Origin: Prorocentrum cordatum
Taxonomy: Eukaryota; Sar; Dinophyceae; Prorocentrales; Prorocentraceae
Length of the DNA: 64,000 nt
Assembly: GCA_963575745.1 (NCBI GenBank)
Contig: CAUYUJ010012669.1
Span: 94,501 to 158,500, forward strand
Direction: 5' to 3'
Shown piece by piece: positions 43,099 through 51,335 of this stretch (positions are counted from its first letter, which is position 1; each line of letters begins with the position of its first letter). A program made the position numbers and the translations under genes. The notes under the pieces are model-generated. The model searched no databases. It was given only the letters and a program-made list of their open reading frames with translations, and was not told the origin of the DNA.

Positions 43099-44295
43099 CT
43101 ACCTTGAAGAACCTTTAGAGACCCCTTTGCCTCCACCTTTCCTCCCTTTGGCGGCCCTCGCCATGATGTCGTCGCAGGATTGCTGGAGCTCTTGGAACTT
43201 AGGGTGGTCGTGCATCTCGGCCCACTTGTCCCAGTCGTTCGCCCACGTCTGTTTGATGGTATTCCCGTCAATTTGAAAAGTAACCGCCAGTTCTCCACCA
43301 ACTTCGACTGAGTATGGGCTTTGATCGCAAACCCGTATGGTGTAGTCCATGCCCATGTCATTTTTCAAAAAGTACTTGAAACCAAAACAAAAGTTGCGTG
43401 CTGCCCGGGCCAGGGGCGGACGGTCAGGCGTGGCCCACACAGTCTTGCCATCCCGCGTAAGATGAGCATTTCGGACTTTCTTCACTGTGGCGTCCCGGTT
43501 CTCTATCGTGTCGAACTCGCAAAATACGATATTGCGGAACTCACCTTTACAATATATGTTTGTCCATGCTGGGGCCCCGATTCGCAAGATCTCATTTTTC
43601 AGCCAATCTGACGCCTGATCCAAAGAGTCAAAGCCATCCAAACTACCCACTACCGCTGTGATAGATCTCTTGTCGTTAGTAGGGTTCCCAATGGAAGCTG
43701 GATACCCGGTTTGTGACGCTCCTGATGCAGATCTCGGGGTAATCGTTAAATTTACCATGTTCTGTTTCATCTCGTTGATCGCGTTCTCCATGTTGGTGGC
43801 TCGTATTTGAAGGTCTTCGATATCATTGGTCACCGTATCCTGGAGTTGCTCGATGTCTTTACGTAATGGGTTCAACGTGTTCTGGAGGTCTTCATGTGAA
43901 ACGCCATGCTGTTTGATGGCCCGTATGTCGTTCTTGATTGGTTCCAAGTGCTTGTTCAAAATGGCCTCGAAGGTGGCCGCGGTAAGCCCGGCGCCCGACG
44001 CTTCCATAAGACTGTCTTGAAAATGTTGTTGGCGTACTGCTGCTGATACATCTGCCCCTCCCTCTGGAAGTTCGAGTGCACCTGCTGCTGGTCGTGATGG
44101 TTCCGCAGGTGCTGGTGCTGCCCCGTCCATGCCATCCATCTCGTTCAGCGGGCTGTTCACACGAGCAGTTTTGGCTGCAGGAAGTGCTGCTGGTGAAGTC
44201 GTCGGAGAGGCGATGCTGTGCTTCTCTGCCTTGAACAGCTGTCGCACAGGAGTACCTGGCTGGCGCTTGTCGGCACCAGAACCCGAAGAAGACAT
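43099..44295 (-). CDS. LINE-2 ORF1 protein, intact
   Basis: The ORF has 398 codons from ATG (MSSSGSGADKR) to a stop three bases before the ORF2 start. Residues 1-90 are Ala/Pro/Ser-rich and probably disordered. Residues about 100-190 are heptad-like (ILNKHLEPIKNDIRAIKQHG, DIEQLQDTVTNDIEDLQIRA) and should form a coiled coil. Residues about 215-360 form a compact RRM/CTD-like region (SITAVVGSLDGF, NIVFCEFDTIENRDATVKKV). The end is Lys/Gly-rich (AAKGRKGGGKGVSKG), suited to RNA binding. It is the expected partner of the ORF2 enzyme in the element RNP. Confidence 0.85.
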   Translation of the reverse strand: MSSSGSGADKRQPGTPVRQLFKAEKHSIASPTTSPAALPAAKTARVNSPLNEMDGMDGAAPAPAEPSRPAAGALELPEGGADVSAAVRQQHFQDSLMEASGAGLTAATFEAILNKHLEPIKNDIRAIKQHGVSHEDLQNTLNPLRKDIEQLQDTVTNDIEDLQIRATNMENAINEMKQNMVNLTITPRSASGASQTGYPASIGNPTNDKRSITAVVGSLDGFDSLDQASDWLKNEILRIGAPAWTNIYCKGEFRNIVFCEFDTIENRDATVKKVRNAHLTRDGKTVWATPDRPPLARAARNFCFGFKYFLKNDMGMDYTIRVCDQSPYSVEVGGELAVTFQIDGNTIKQTWANDWDKWAEMHDHPKFQELQQSCDDIMARAAKGRKGGGKGVSKGSSR

Positions 44296-44378
44296 CGCGG
44301 TCCACAGAGGTGGTGTGAGAGTAAAAGGAATTGTAAGAGTGTGAGAGTAAAGGGGATTGTAGAGTGTGAGAGTAAAGC
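44296..44378 (-). repeat. Tandem repeats in the LINE-2 5' UTR
   Basis: GTGTGAGAGTAAA occurs three times (44309, 44340, 44367) about 30 bases apart, with RGGRATTGTA between. Tandem monomers in the 5' UTR are known promoters in several LINE families, and this may be one. Confidence 0.7.
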
Positions 44379-44485
44379 GCTTGAGGGTGTTCGGGTGTTA
44401 GGGTTAGTGTGTTCGGGTTTTCGTGTTAGGCGTAGGGTGTCAGGTTTAGGGTGTCGAAGTTCGGTTGTTAGGGTTAGGACTGGGC
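44379..44485. repeat. Degenerate telomere-like array, right side
   Basis: GTGTTAGGGTTAGTGTG, GGTTTAGGGTGTCG and GTTGTTAGGGTTAGG words continue the left array (39115-39477) in the same orientation. Confidence 0.7.
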
Positions 44486-45550
44486 GGCAGGGTTCCGGGG
44501 TACGGTTCTGGAGCTACGGGGGTGGCGTGGCCAAGGGGGGAGTCTGATTTTCGAGTCCAAAGGGGGGGAGGGGTTCAAACCACCCCTCTCCCTTTTAAAG
44601 GGGGAGGGGTGCCCGGGATGACGGATCGGGAGAGTGGGGTGTGAGGGGGGCCAAGGACGACGGACAGGGGAAAGGGGGGGGGGAGGGTCCCAGACCCCGC
44701 CCCCTTTGCGGCATCCAGCGGCGCGCCCTCTATGTTTCTGCCGCTTCCTCTCCTCCGATGTCGCAGGGTGCTTGTGACGTGGGCCCCAGGGATCTCGACC
44801 TCTTCCCGGGGCTGGCTGCATCATTATCATCCCGCGCGCACCGCTCTTCACAGGGGGGGGCGTCGCGCACGGCCGTCCGTTTCGCCAGGTCGCGGGGCTG
44901 CTCCATTCGGAGCACCTCCTGCGACTCGTCACCAGCGGCGGTCATTTCCTCAACCTTTGCGCACTTGCACATCCACGCGCCCCCCCCCCCCCCCTGGGGT
45001 CCAAGCGCCTGCAGGCGCCACCAGCGCGCGCTCCAGCCCGGAGCCCGCGCCTGAGCCCGGGCCAGGCCCTCCCCCCTCGGGAGAAGCTCCCCAGCTGCGG
45101 GGGCGCCCCAGCGAGGGGCGCAGCGGCCCGCGGAGCGCTGGCGAAGCGCGGCGGCTCTTGAGAGGGCCACCCCTCGCCTAGCAGGAGGCCTTCCGCCCCT
45201 GCCATCTTCCAGCGGGAAGCGCTACTCCGCGTTTCTCGCTCGGCACGGTGGTTCGCCGTGCGTAGTAGTTGGGGCCGAGTTCGCTTTGTCCGAGCTCGGG
45301 GGGTAGTGGCTGGGCCACGGCACTGCCCCGCGTGGTTTCCCCACGCTGGAGGAGGCGTTGGAGCACGTCGCCTCTTGTTATCCGGCTCAGTGCCAGGACG
45401 CGCGCGGAATCTGCGAGATTCCCATGCGGTTCCTCTGATAGCGGGCCGTGGCGCCGCAGCCGCGGCGGCCTCGCGCGGAAAAGCCGACGGCGAAGGCATG
45501 GGCGGCGAGGGCGCCCAGCACGACCAGGAGTTCTCACGGCGGCGTCCCTC
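44486..45550. other. No gene seen; G-run patch
   Basis: The stretch 44520-44700 has G and C homopolymers with CTCTCCCTTTTAAAGGGGGA, a palindromic word, and recalls 34335-34520. A C run lies at 44981-44994. No coding feature was recognised. Confidence 0.55.
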
Positions 45551-47480
45551 ACGGAGGATTACGCGCGCCTCGAACTCCCGCTTCGCAGCTTGCTCATCCC
45601 CGTCGCGCTGATCACTTCGGACGACCCCCTGGTCACGGCCCTTCCCGCGGATGTCTGCCCTTGGCTGACTCCGCACCTCCACCCGCTGGCGGATGCGGCA
45701 ACGGGCCTGCCGGCTGAAGATGGCGTGCAATTAGCGCTGGTGTTCGCGAGCGTTGCGCCGAGTGGAGGAGCCTGCCCCCAGCCCTGTTCAAGCGCAATGT
45801 GGGCGTCCGACGGCCGTGGGCCGGCGTCAGAGGGGCTCGACGGCCTCCCGTGCCCCGAGGTCGTCGAGGCCCCGGCCGAAGGGCTCGCGCTGCGCGACAA
45901 CGCCCTCCCGCCGACCGAGGCTACCGCGAGCCCCGTCGAGCTGAAAGACGCGCTGGCACGCGTTCTCTTCGAGGGGCCGCGTGCGGGGCACAAGCATTGG
46001 CAGTTCCACCCAGCCGAACTGGAGTCGGAAGGACCGGCGCCGGTTGCGTCGCGGCGGCCCTTGTCTCGCCCTTCGCCAAGGTGACGGTCAGGCCAGAAGC
46101 ACGCGCTGCCCGAAGAGCGGCGTCCGCAGGAGGGCGGTGGCGCAGGCGAATGGCGCGCTCCGGCTGCAGGCCGCGGCGTCGCCACATTGGGCGGCGGCCT
46201 GCCGCCTCCCAAACGCAGCGCGGACCTGTGCGCGCTCACGCTGGAGCGCATGACGGGCGTCGAGTCGTCGGTGATCGCCATAGGGGGGCGCGTGCGCAAC
46301 GTGGAAGAGACCCCAGCCACGCGGCCGCCGTCGGAGAGTAGGCTCGACGAGAGCGCAGGCGGATTCGCGCGCGCTGGATTTTGCCCCCGATATTCCGGCG
46401 CCCAGGTCGTCCCCGCTGCCGCCGGTAGGCGCGCAGACAGCGAAGCGGCTGGAGTTGCTTCGCCAGATGGCAGGGCCCCGCCGCGCCGGGAGTTCTCAAA
46501 GGCCGCGCCGGCGGGCCCAGCGTCGGCCCCGAGGGTTGCAGTCCAGTCACCGCCCGCGATGGCCGCAGCGGGGGCGCTGCCCTTTTAGGCGCTGCAGGCG
46601 GAGCTTGCACGGCAAAGCTTCGCGGCTCAGGATGGGATTCCCGTCGGCCTCGTCCCTCTGCAGTTGGTCGAAGCAACCCTCGCAAGGCGCGGAGGGTTGG
46701 CCCTCCAAGCGCAAGCCGAGCAGCGGCCGGCGACCCCAGAGGCGGCAGCGCCTCGAGGCGCTGCCGCCTGTTCAGGCATTCGCGCATACAGCGGGCGCGA
46801 GCGAGTCGACGTCGGCGTGGATGGTGGCCTCCATGGCCGAGCAGTCCAGGCTGCTGCTGCCAGAAGTCTCCAAGCAGCTCCAGGCGCCAAAGCAGCCCGA
46901 TTCAATGTCGGCGCTGGCCTCTGCCCCACAGGATTCGGCGCTCTCTCGGATTCCAGGGACCCGCGGGGCGGCGGCGCGCGAGTTCTTGGGGCGGAAGCTC
47001 GAGGCCAATCCCGGCCTCTTCTCGAAACGGGTCGAGGCAACCGTCTCCAAGGCGCGCGACGGCCTTTGGGTGAGGCAAGAACTGCGATCCTCATCTGTCG
47101 AGTTTTCGGCGGAGTTGACGCTGTTCAGCCCTGCGCGCATGATCTTGATCTACCATCTACCTCGCTTCTGTGATCGCGAGGGATTTCGACGAGCTGGCCG
47201 CGGGCGCGCGCGCCCAGCGCAAGGGTGCCCGGGCCAAGCTGAGGGCGGCGGTGGAGCAGATGTCCAGGGGGGCGGCGAGGCAAGGGCAGCGCGGCCCTTG
47301 GCCCGCCTGCCCGATCCCCCCTGTCCCAGGCTTCTCTCGCTGAGCCTTCTCGGGGCTCGCAGCGACTTTGCGGCGCTGACGGATCCTCGATGGGTCGCGG
47401 CGGCAATGGTTTTTTCGCGAAGGCCGTCAAGACCACGGGCGAGATGCGCCGCAAGAAGCGCTCGGCATTTCATGCGGACG
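45551..47480 (+). pseudogene. Decayed retroelement gag-like reading-frame fragments
   Basis: Protein-like pieces appear in different frames. TASPVELKDALARVLFEGPR is near 45935. PKRSADLCALTLERMTGVES is near 46210. SRIPGTRGAAAREFLGRKLE then ANPGLFSKRVEATVSKARDG is near 46950-47070. IYLASVIARDFDELAAGARA is near 47150. The G.rG..a.E.....l..nP pattern resembles N-terminal, gag-like parts of dinoflagellate LTR-type retroelement polyproteins as I remember them. No RT, integrase or protease is present and frames shift several times. It is a guess at class. The interval is certainly not a host exon that the glycosyltransferase needs. Confidence 0.35.
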
Positions 47481-47841
47481 AAGTGACGGCGAACAAGATG
47501 CGGCGCCGACCGCCCAAAATGGGGGCGACGCTGAAGACGTGGGCGGCGGGCCTGAGGGGGGGCCTCTGGCGGCTTGCCTCGCGCGCCGCTGCCCACGCCC
47601 GCGCGCCTGCGCCCCCTTCATCTGTGCCGCGCGCCCGGCGCGCGGCAGCGCTCGGCGCGCGCCCTTCGCGGGGGGGGGATTCCAATCCTGAGCTAGCATT
47701 GATTCTCCCAGAGGCTGGGGAGCCGCCGTGGGGGGCAGACGACGTTGAACAAGTTTTGGGGGCAGACAACGTTGAACAAGAGGCCGTCACGACTTGTTGA
47801 GACGTTCGGATTCGTTTTCTATTCCAAAAGTTTCCTTCCAG

Positions 47842-48023
47842 GCATGGGCACCGTCCAGGCCTCCGTGGGGGCCGGGGTGCCGACGGTGGTCACGCCGGTG
47901 TGGGCAGACCAGTGGAACGTGGCCGCGAGGGTGGCGGAGCTGCGGCTGGGCGCGCGCACGCAACAGACTCTGTCGAAGGTCACCCCCAGTGACCTGGGGG
48001 AGAAGATTCGTGAGTGCTGCCAG
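47842..48023 (+). CDS. GT1 glycosyltransferase, nucleotide-sugar box exon (exon 7)
   Basis: The exon is 182 bases, phase 1 in and phase 0 out. Together with HHG of exon 6 it gives HHGGMGTVQASVGAGVPTVV then TPVWADQWNVAARVAELRLG. This is the family motif HHGG.GT..a...G.P...vP...DQ..na.rv..lg.G. The Asp-Gln pair that contacts the sugar is present. A pyrimidine-rich acceptor (TTTCCTTCCAG) precedes it. The end CQ|GATCCA uses a GA donor. AGGA is repeated at the next acceptor. Confidence 0.93.
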
Positions 48024-48679
48024 GATCCAGGCCTCCTAAATGGGACCCGCGTAGATGGTATCGGAGGATTGCGCCGCACTGCCGACGCATCGTGGATGCG
48101 GCGGAGCCCGATGTAATCCACGCCAGTGTCGCCTATGCATTGCCGACGTCTCGGGTGCATCGCCGATTCATCGGCGATGTATTGGCGATGTGGCGCGATC
48201 TTCCGACCCCATGTGCTCGGGCTCTATTCGGGTGACGCAGGAAACGGGTTCAATTTCGCGGACACTCGCACGTACGCTGCCTACGTATGTTCGCGCGTAA
48301 GCGCGCTCGTTTCCAAAATGTAGCGTTCCGCCTGGGTCGCCTGCGTAGGCCACCGCGTGAGGTCGCCATGTCCTCGTTCGTGAGGCCCGTCTCTTTTTTC
48401 GCTCGCCTCGGAATGATCCGGTTATATGGTGAATCACAAAAGTTTCCACTCGTCCTTTATTGAAAGTATGTCGGCGACTACCGCCCAACAGCGTTCAGCA
48501 GCGCCAGAAAGCGCCCACTAGCGCCCAGTAGCGCCGAATCACGCCTAACTGGCGCCTAATAGGCGCCCAATAGCGCCAACTAGCGTCATCTTAGGAGGAT
48601 GCATGGTGTCCGCTTTGCGCGCGACTGGGCGCCCTATTGGGCGACCAAAAGATTCCGTGAGTTGCCTTCTAATTCCGAG
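48024..48679 (+). other. 656-bp GA-AG intron containing repeat R1 copy 2
   Basis: The donor is CAG|GATCCA and the acceptor is CGAG|GACGCG. The last 200 bases are a copy of repeat R1. Runs of GCATCGCCGATTC-like words lie at 48060-48190. No coding feature. Confidence 0.7.
48475..48668. repeat. Dispersed repeat R1, copy 2
   Basis: Degenerate GCGCCCAATAGCGCC tandem words (48480-48590) are followed by GGATGCATGGTGTCCGCTTT, GCGCGCGACTGGGCGCCC and GGGCGACCAAAAGATTCCGT plus GAGTTGC. It parallels 18800-19017 and stops 11 bases before exon 8. Confidence 0.8.
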
Positions 48680-48849
48680 GACGCGGAGATGCGGAAGAAC
48701 GTGCGGCGGGCCTCGGAGGCCATGGCGGACGAGGACGGCGTGGGCTCGGCCGTGAAGGAAGTGGAGGCGCTCCTGCGGGACGCGCGGGCTGGGCGGTGGG
48801 CCCGAAGGAGCGCAGCGCGGCGGGAGGCGCTGCGGGCGAGGTACGGCAG
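48680..48849 (+). CDS. GT1 glycosyltransferase C-terminal helices (exon 8)
   Basis: The exon is 170 bases, phase 0 in and phase 2 out. DAEMRKNVRRASEAMADEDG then VGSAVKEVEALLRDARAGRW matches the C-terminal end of UGT-type enzymes (..mr..a..l...i..EdGv..Av..ie..l). It joins LGEKIRECCQ of exon 7 with the expected spacing. A basic tail (RRSAARREALRARYGR) follows, unusual for the family. The donor is CAG|GATCGG (GA donor). Confidence 0.88.
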
Positions 48850-49037
48850 GATCGGCGGCGAAATCCGAACTCTGTCCTCGCCTATCAACGATTCAGGCAA
48901 CTCGATGGGCGGGAGGGGTAGGGTTCGGCATTCGTCGAACACGTGGCGAAATCCTAGTCTGTATGCCCCCGCCTCCCAAGGATTTAGGAGAATCGATGGC
49001 TGGTGGGGGGGAGGGTTCGGATGTCGCCACGTGGCAG
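48850..49037 (+). other. 188-bp GA-AG intron
   Basis: The intron is bounded by the 7-bp direct repeat GGCAGGA (48845-48851 and 49033-49039). No other feature. Confidence 0.65.
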
Positions 49038-49113
49038 GAGGAGGAGTCTCGGGGCCAACGCCGCCCTGTCGATGTTCCACCTCGAGTTCGCCTCGCGGCA
49101 CCCGCAGCTGAGG
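49038..49113 (+). CDS. Short exon after the glycosyltransferase domain (exon 9)
   Basis: The exon is 76 bases, phase 2 in and phase 0 out. It reads RRSLGANAALSMFHLEFASR then HPQLR. No family is recognised. The segment is amphipathic and could be a helix extending the C-terminal helices. The frame is kept by the 188-bp intron before and the 378-bp intron after it. It is supported by phase and protein-like composition only. Confidence 0.55.
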
Positions 49114-49491
49114 GCGCTCATGGAGAGGAAGCGACGCCGATGCCGCTGCTCGTCCTAGAAAGCCCTTGTCGCCACGGCCGGATTCTTTTCGATCCCCTGC
49201 CCAGAGGGCATCCTCATCCTGGGAGACCCAGCCCCTCACGCGTCGTGAACACAACATGCCTGGAGCGTTTCTTGATGTTTTCGGCCTTTTGGGGCCTCCC
49301 CATGGGTCTGAGGACCGTCTCGAAACTACCCAGGATTAAATTATGGTCCCAGGTAATGTGTCGAGACCTCCGCGACGTCGGGGGGTCTGGGATCGCCACA
49401 GGTGAATCCTCTTCGAAATTTTGGTCAGACGGTACTCTGGGATCGGTCTGTGGAGCAGCGGCACCGGTACGTATGTGTCTGCGCCCCCCAG
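49114..49491 (+). other. 378-bp GC-AG intron, introner-like
   Basis: The intron begins GCGCTCATGGAGAGGAAGC and ends GTGTCTGCGCCCCCCAG. The first 70 bases align with the intron at 23576, including an exact CCGCTGCTCGTCCT block followed by R-GA-R-AGCCC and GCCACGGC. It is bounded by GGCG direct repeats. A PLLVLESP reading across both introns is a by-product of this DNA similarity. Confidence 0.65.
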
Positions 49492-49632
49492 GCGTGGGTT
49501 GAGAGGGAGGATGCGAGCCTGCTCCGCTGCGCGGAGGCCCTCCGGGGAGGCAGGCTCTTCGTGGTCGCGTCCAGGTCCGGGCTGCTCGTCAGGGAGTCGG
49601 CCGGGCTCGGGTCCCGGGAGCTGGGGCGCCTC
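49492..49632 (+). CDS. Possible SH3b-like exon (exon 10), 3' end uncertain
   Basis: After a strong CGCCCCCCAG acceptor the frame reads AWVEREDASLLRCAEALRGG then RLFVVASRSGLLVRESAGLG and SRELGRL. The pattern (R/Y)xVV...GLLVRE...LxSxELGRL resembles bacterial-SH3-like repeats common in dinoflagellate proteins, as I remember them. The reading becomes Arg/Pro-rich after GRL, so an intron probably starts near 49632. A following exon was not found and the gene end is unknown. The phase-0 start fits exon 9. Confidence 0.45.
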
Positions 49633-49784
49633 GGAGATCGTGGGCGGGAAGCACGCCCACATCCACAGCCTCTCGGCCCAGACTCCTCGGCCGCGACCCC
49701 ACGGGCGCTGGGCGACGTTGCGCGGGTGCCCCGCGCGGGGCGTGTCCGTGGGCCCACGTGCGCTCCAGATTGCTGGACAGCGGA

Positions 49785-49960
49785 TCTTTTCGGTCGCGAT
49801 CGGTAGCGACTGATGGGCACTCCAACTATAGGCCGCGACCGATCGCGGCCGATCGCAAACTCGGTCGCCACCGATGTTGAAGTAAATCGGTCGCGACCGA
49901 TATTGGAATTTGACGCACAATCGGCAGCGACCGATCTCATCCGTCGCGACCGGGAAAACC
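49785..49960. repeat. Cluster of GGTCGCGACC palindromes
   Basis: CGGTCGCGACCGAT and near variants occur about seven times in 170 bases. They lie near 49790, 49830, 49842, 49858, 49887, 49922 and 49944, both as complete palindromes and as half sites. No coding frame explains them. Confidence 0.85.
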
Positions 49961-50875
49961 TGGCACCAAGTGATCAGGCCGGGGGGGCGCGCCTCGGTGT
50001 CAAGACCGTGGGGGCACGGATAGGGGCACGCTCGTCGCTCGTGAGGAGACTTCTCCCTCGTGGAGCTCCTCGGGCCAGGCGGTGCCGATGCAAGAGCGGG
50101 CAGGTGCAGGGTGCACCTCTTGGAGGGCAAGGGGCCCCCCGAGGGCTGGGTGTCCAGGATCGGAGGGCGTCAGGCTACACATCTGCTGTAGGGCTGCGCC
50201 GCGCGCTGTGGGTAAGGCTTCGGGTTGCGCATAGACGCCCCCCCTCCCAGGTCGTCCTGGCTGGCCTCGACAGGCCCTCCGAGTAGTCCCGGATGGCCTC
50301 AACAGGCCCCCCCGAGTGGTCTGGGGCGGCCTCAACACCCCAGCGCCGCCTTCGGCAGCGCCCCCTGGGGCGCTCCGCGCCCTAGGGTTGGGGGGCCTGT
50401 TGAGGCCAACTGGCACTACTCGGGGCCCGTTGAGGCCAGCCGGGACTTCCTGGGGGGGCTGTCTGTGCGCAACCCGGCTGGAAGCGGCACGGAATTGGCC
50501 GTCATTGGATAATTTGCGCTGTTTTGAACAGCCGCGATTGTTCAAGGTCGATTGAACGGTGTATGAGGTGTCAGAAGCCACTGCCGACGTCGTCGCGACG
50601 TGGACAGTCTGTACATCGATGCTGGCCAGGCCGATCCTGGGCCCAGGATCTGTCTGTTCAGGATACAGTGGGCACGTCAAATGACAAACAGGCCTGCCAG
50701 AAGGTGTCCCACGGAAGTTTCTCATCCCCAACGGCCCGACCTTCAAAGGCCGATGAAGACAGTGCTGTGAGATATCTTATTCCCTACCTAGGCTCTGCCT
50801 AGAAGGGTTCTTACTCGGTTTGCTTAAAGGGCCGGGCAGTGGGGCACGCCCCGGGCGGTTCCCCCAGTATCCGCC
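49961..50875. other. No gene seen
   Basis: The stretch 50225-50470 has loose GGCCTCAACAGGCCCCCC-type words, three or four copies with inverse forms GGGGCCTGTTGAGGCC. Otherwise nothing was recognised. Confidence 0.55.
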
Positions 50876-51335
50876 ACGCGGTTCCCCCAGTTACGTCCCT
50901 TTAGCTTAGCGTTGCTTATCTCATCTTAGCTTAGCTTATTTCATCTTAGCTTAGCTTAGGTTCATTTTAGCTCAGGTTTATCTTAGCTAGCTTACCTTCA
51001 TTACTTGACCAAGCCCAAGAAGCCAGCGCAGCGTATCATAGCATAGCATAGCATTCCATACCATAGCATAGCATAGCATAGCATATAATAGCGCAGCATA
51101 GCATAGCATAGCGCAGCATATCATAGCGTAGCAGAGCATAGCATAGCGCAGCATAGCATAACATATATTGGCATTAGCTTGGCTTTAGATTTAGCTTAGC
51201 TTTAGCTTATCTTGGCTTTAGCTTGGCTTTAGCTTAGCTTCAGCTTAGCTGCAGCTTAGCTTTAGCTTAGCTTTAGCTTAGCTTTAGCTTAGCTGTAGCT
51301 TAGCTTCAGCTTAGCTTTAGCTTAGCTTACTGTTA
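50876..51335. repeat. AGCTTAGCTTT and GCATA satellites
   Basis: Three adjoining arrays: TTAGCTTAGC words (50895-51000), (GCATA)n (51028-51170, about 25 units), and a 12-bp TTTAGCTTAGCT repeat (51175-51330, about 12 units). The boundaries are sharp. Confidence 0.95.

Larger units (their letters stand above)
39478..44378 (-). mobile_element. LINE-2: antisense non-LTR retrotransposon inside telomere-like DNA
   Basis: The element reads leftward. Its 5' UTR (about 44296-44375) consists of tandem GTGTGAGAGTAAA words. Then come ORF1 (44295-43099), ORF2 (43095-39791) and a 3' region of about 310 bases. The 3' end on the minus strand is a short CTGACTGACT repeat instead of poly(A), directly abutting CCCTAA-type telomere-like sequence. 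Both flanks are telomere-like in the same orientation, so it inserted into that array. Only one frameshift is seen, so it is younger than LINE-3. No spliced leader is visible at its 5' end. No clear target duplication could be read in the repetitive flanks. Confidence 0.85.
33626..47841 (+). other. 14.2-kb GC-AG intron with satellites and LINE-2
   Basis: The split codon for the second Gly of HHGG is restored exactly across this interval, which supports a single intron. It is bounded by GGCAT direct repeats. It holds satellite arrays B, C and C', telomere-like DNA with the antisense LINE-2, and gag-like remnants. Confidence 0.75.

Noticed and set aside
44641-47596. Overlapping long frames on both strands at 44.6-47.6 kb as host genes
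   Set aside because: Very high GC keeps many frames open. Protein-like pieces switch frames and resemble decayed retroelement sequence at best.
23587-49210. A conserved PLLVLESP-HG peptide at 23.6 and 49.15 kb that looked like a shared domain
   Set aside because: In both places it lies in an interval that must be intronic to keep the glycosyltransferase frame. The similarity is explained by homologous intron DNA.
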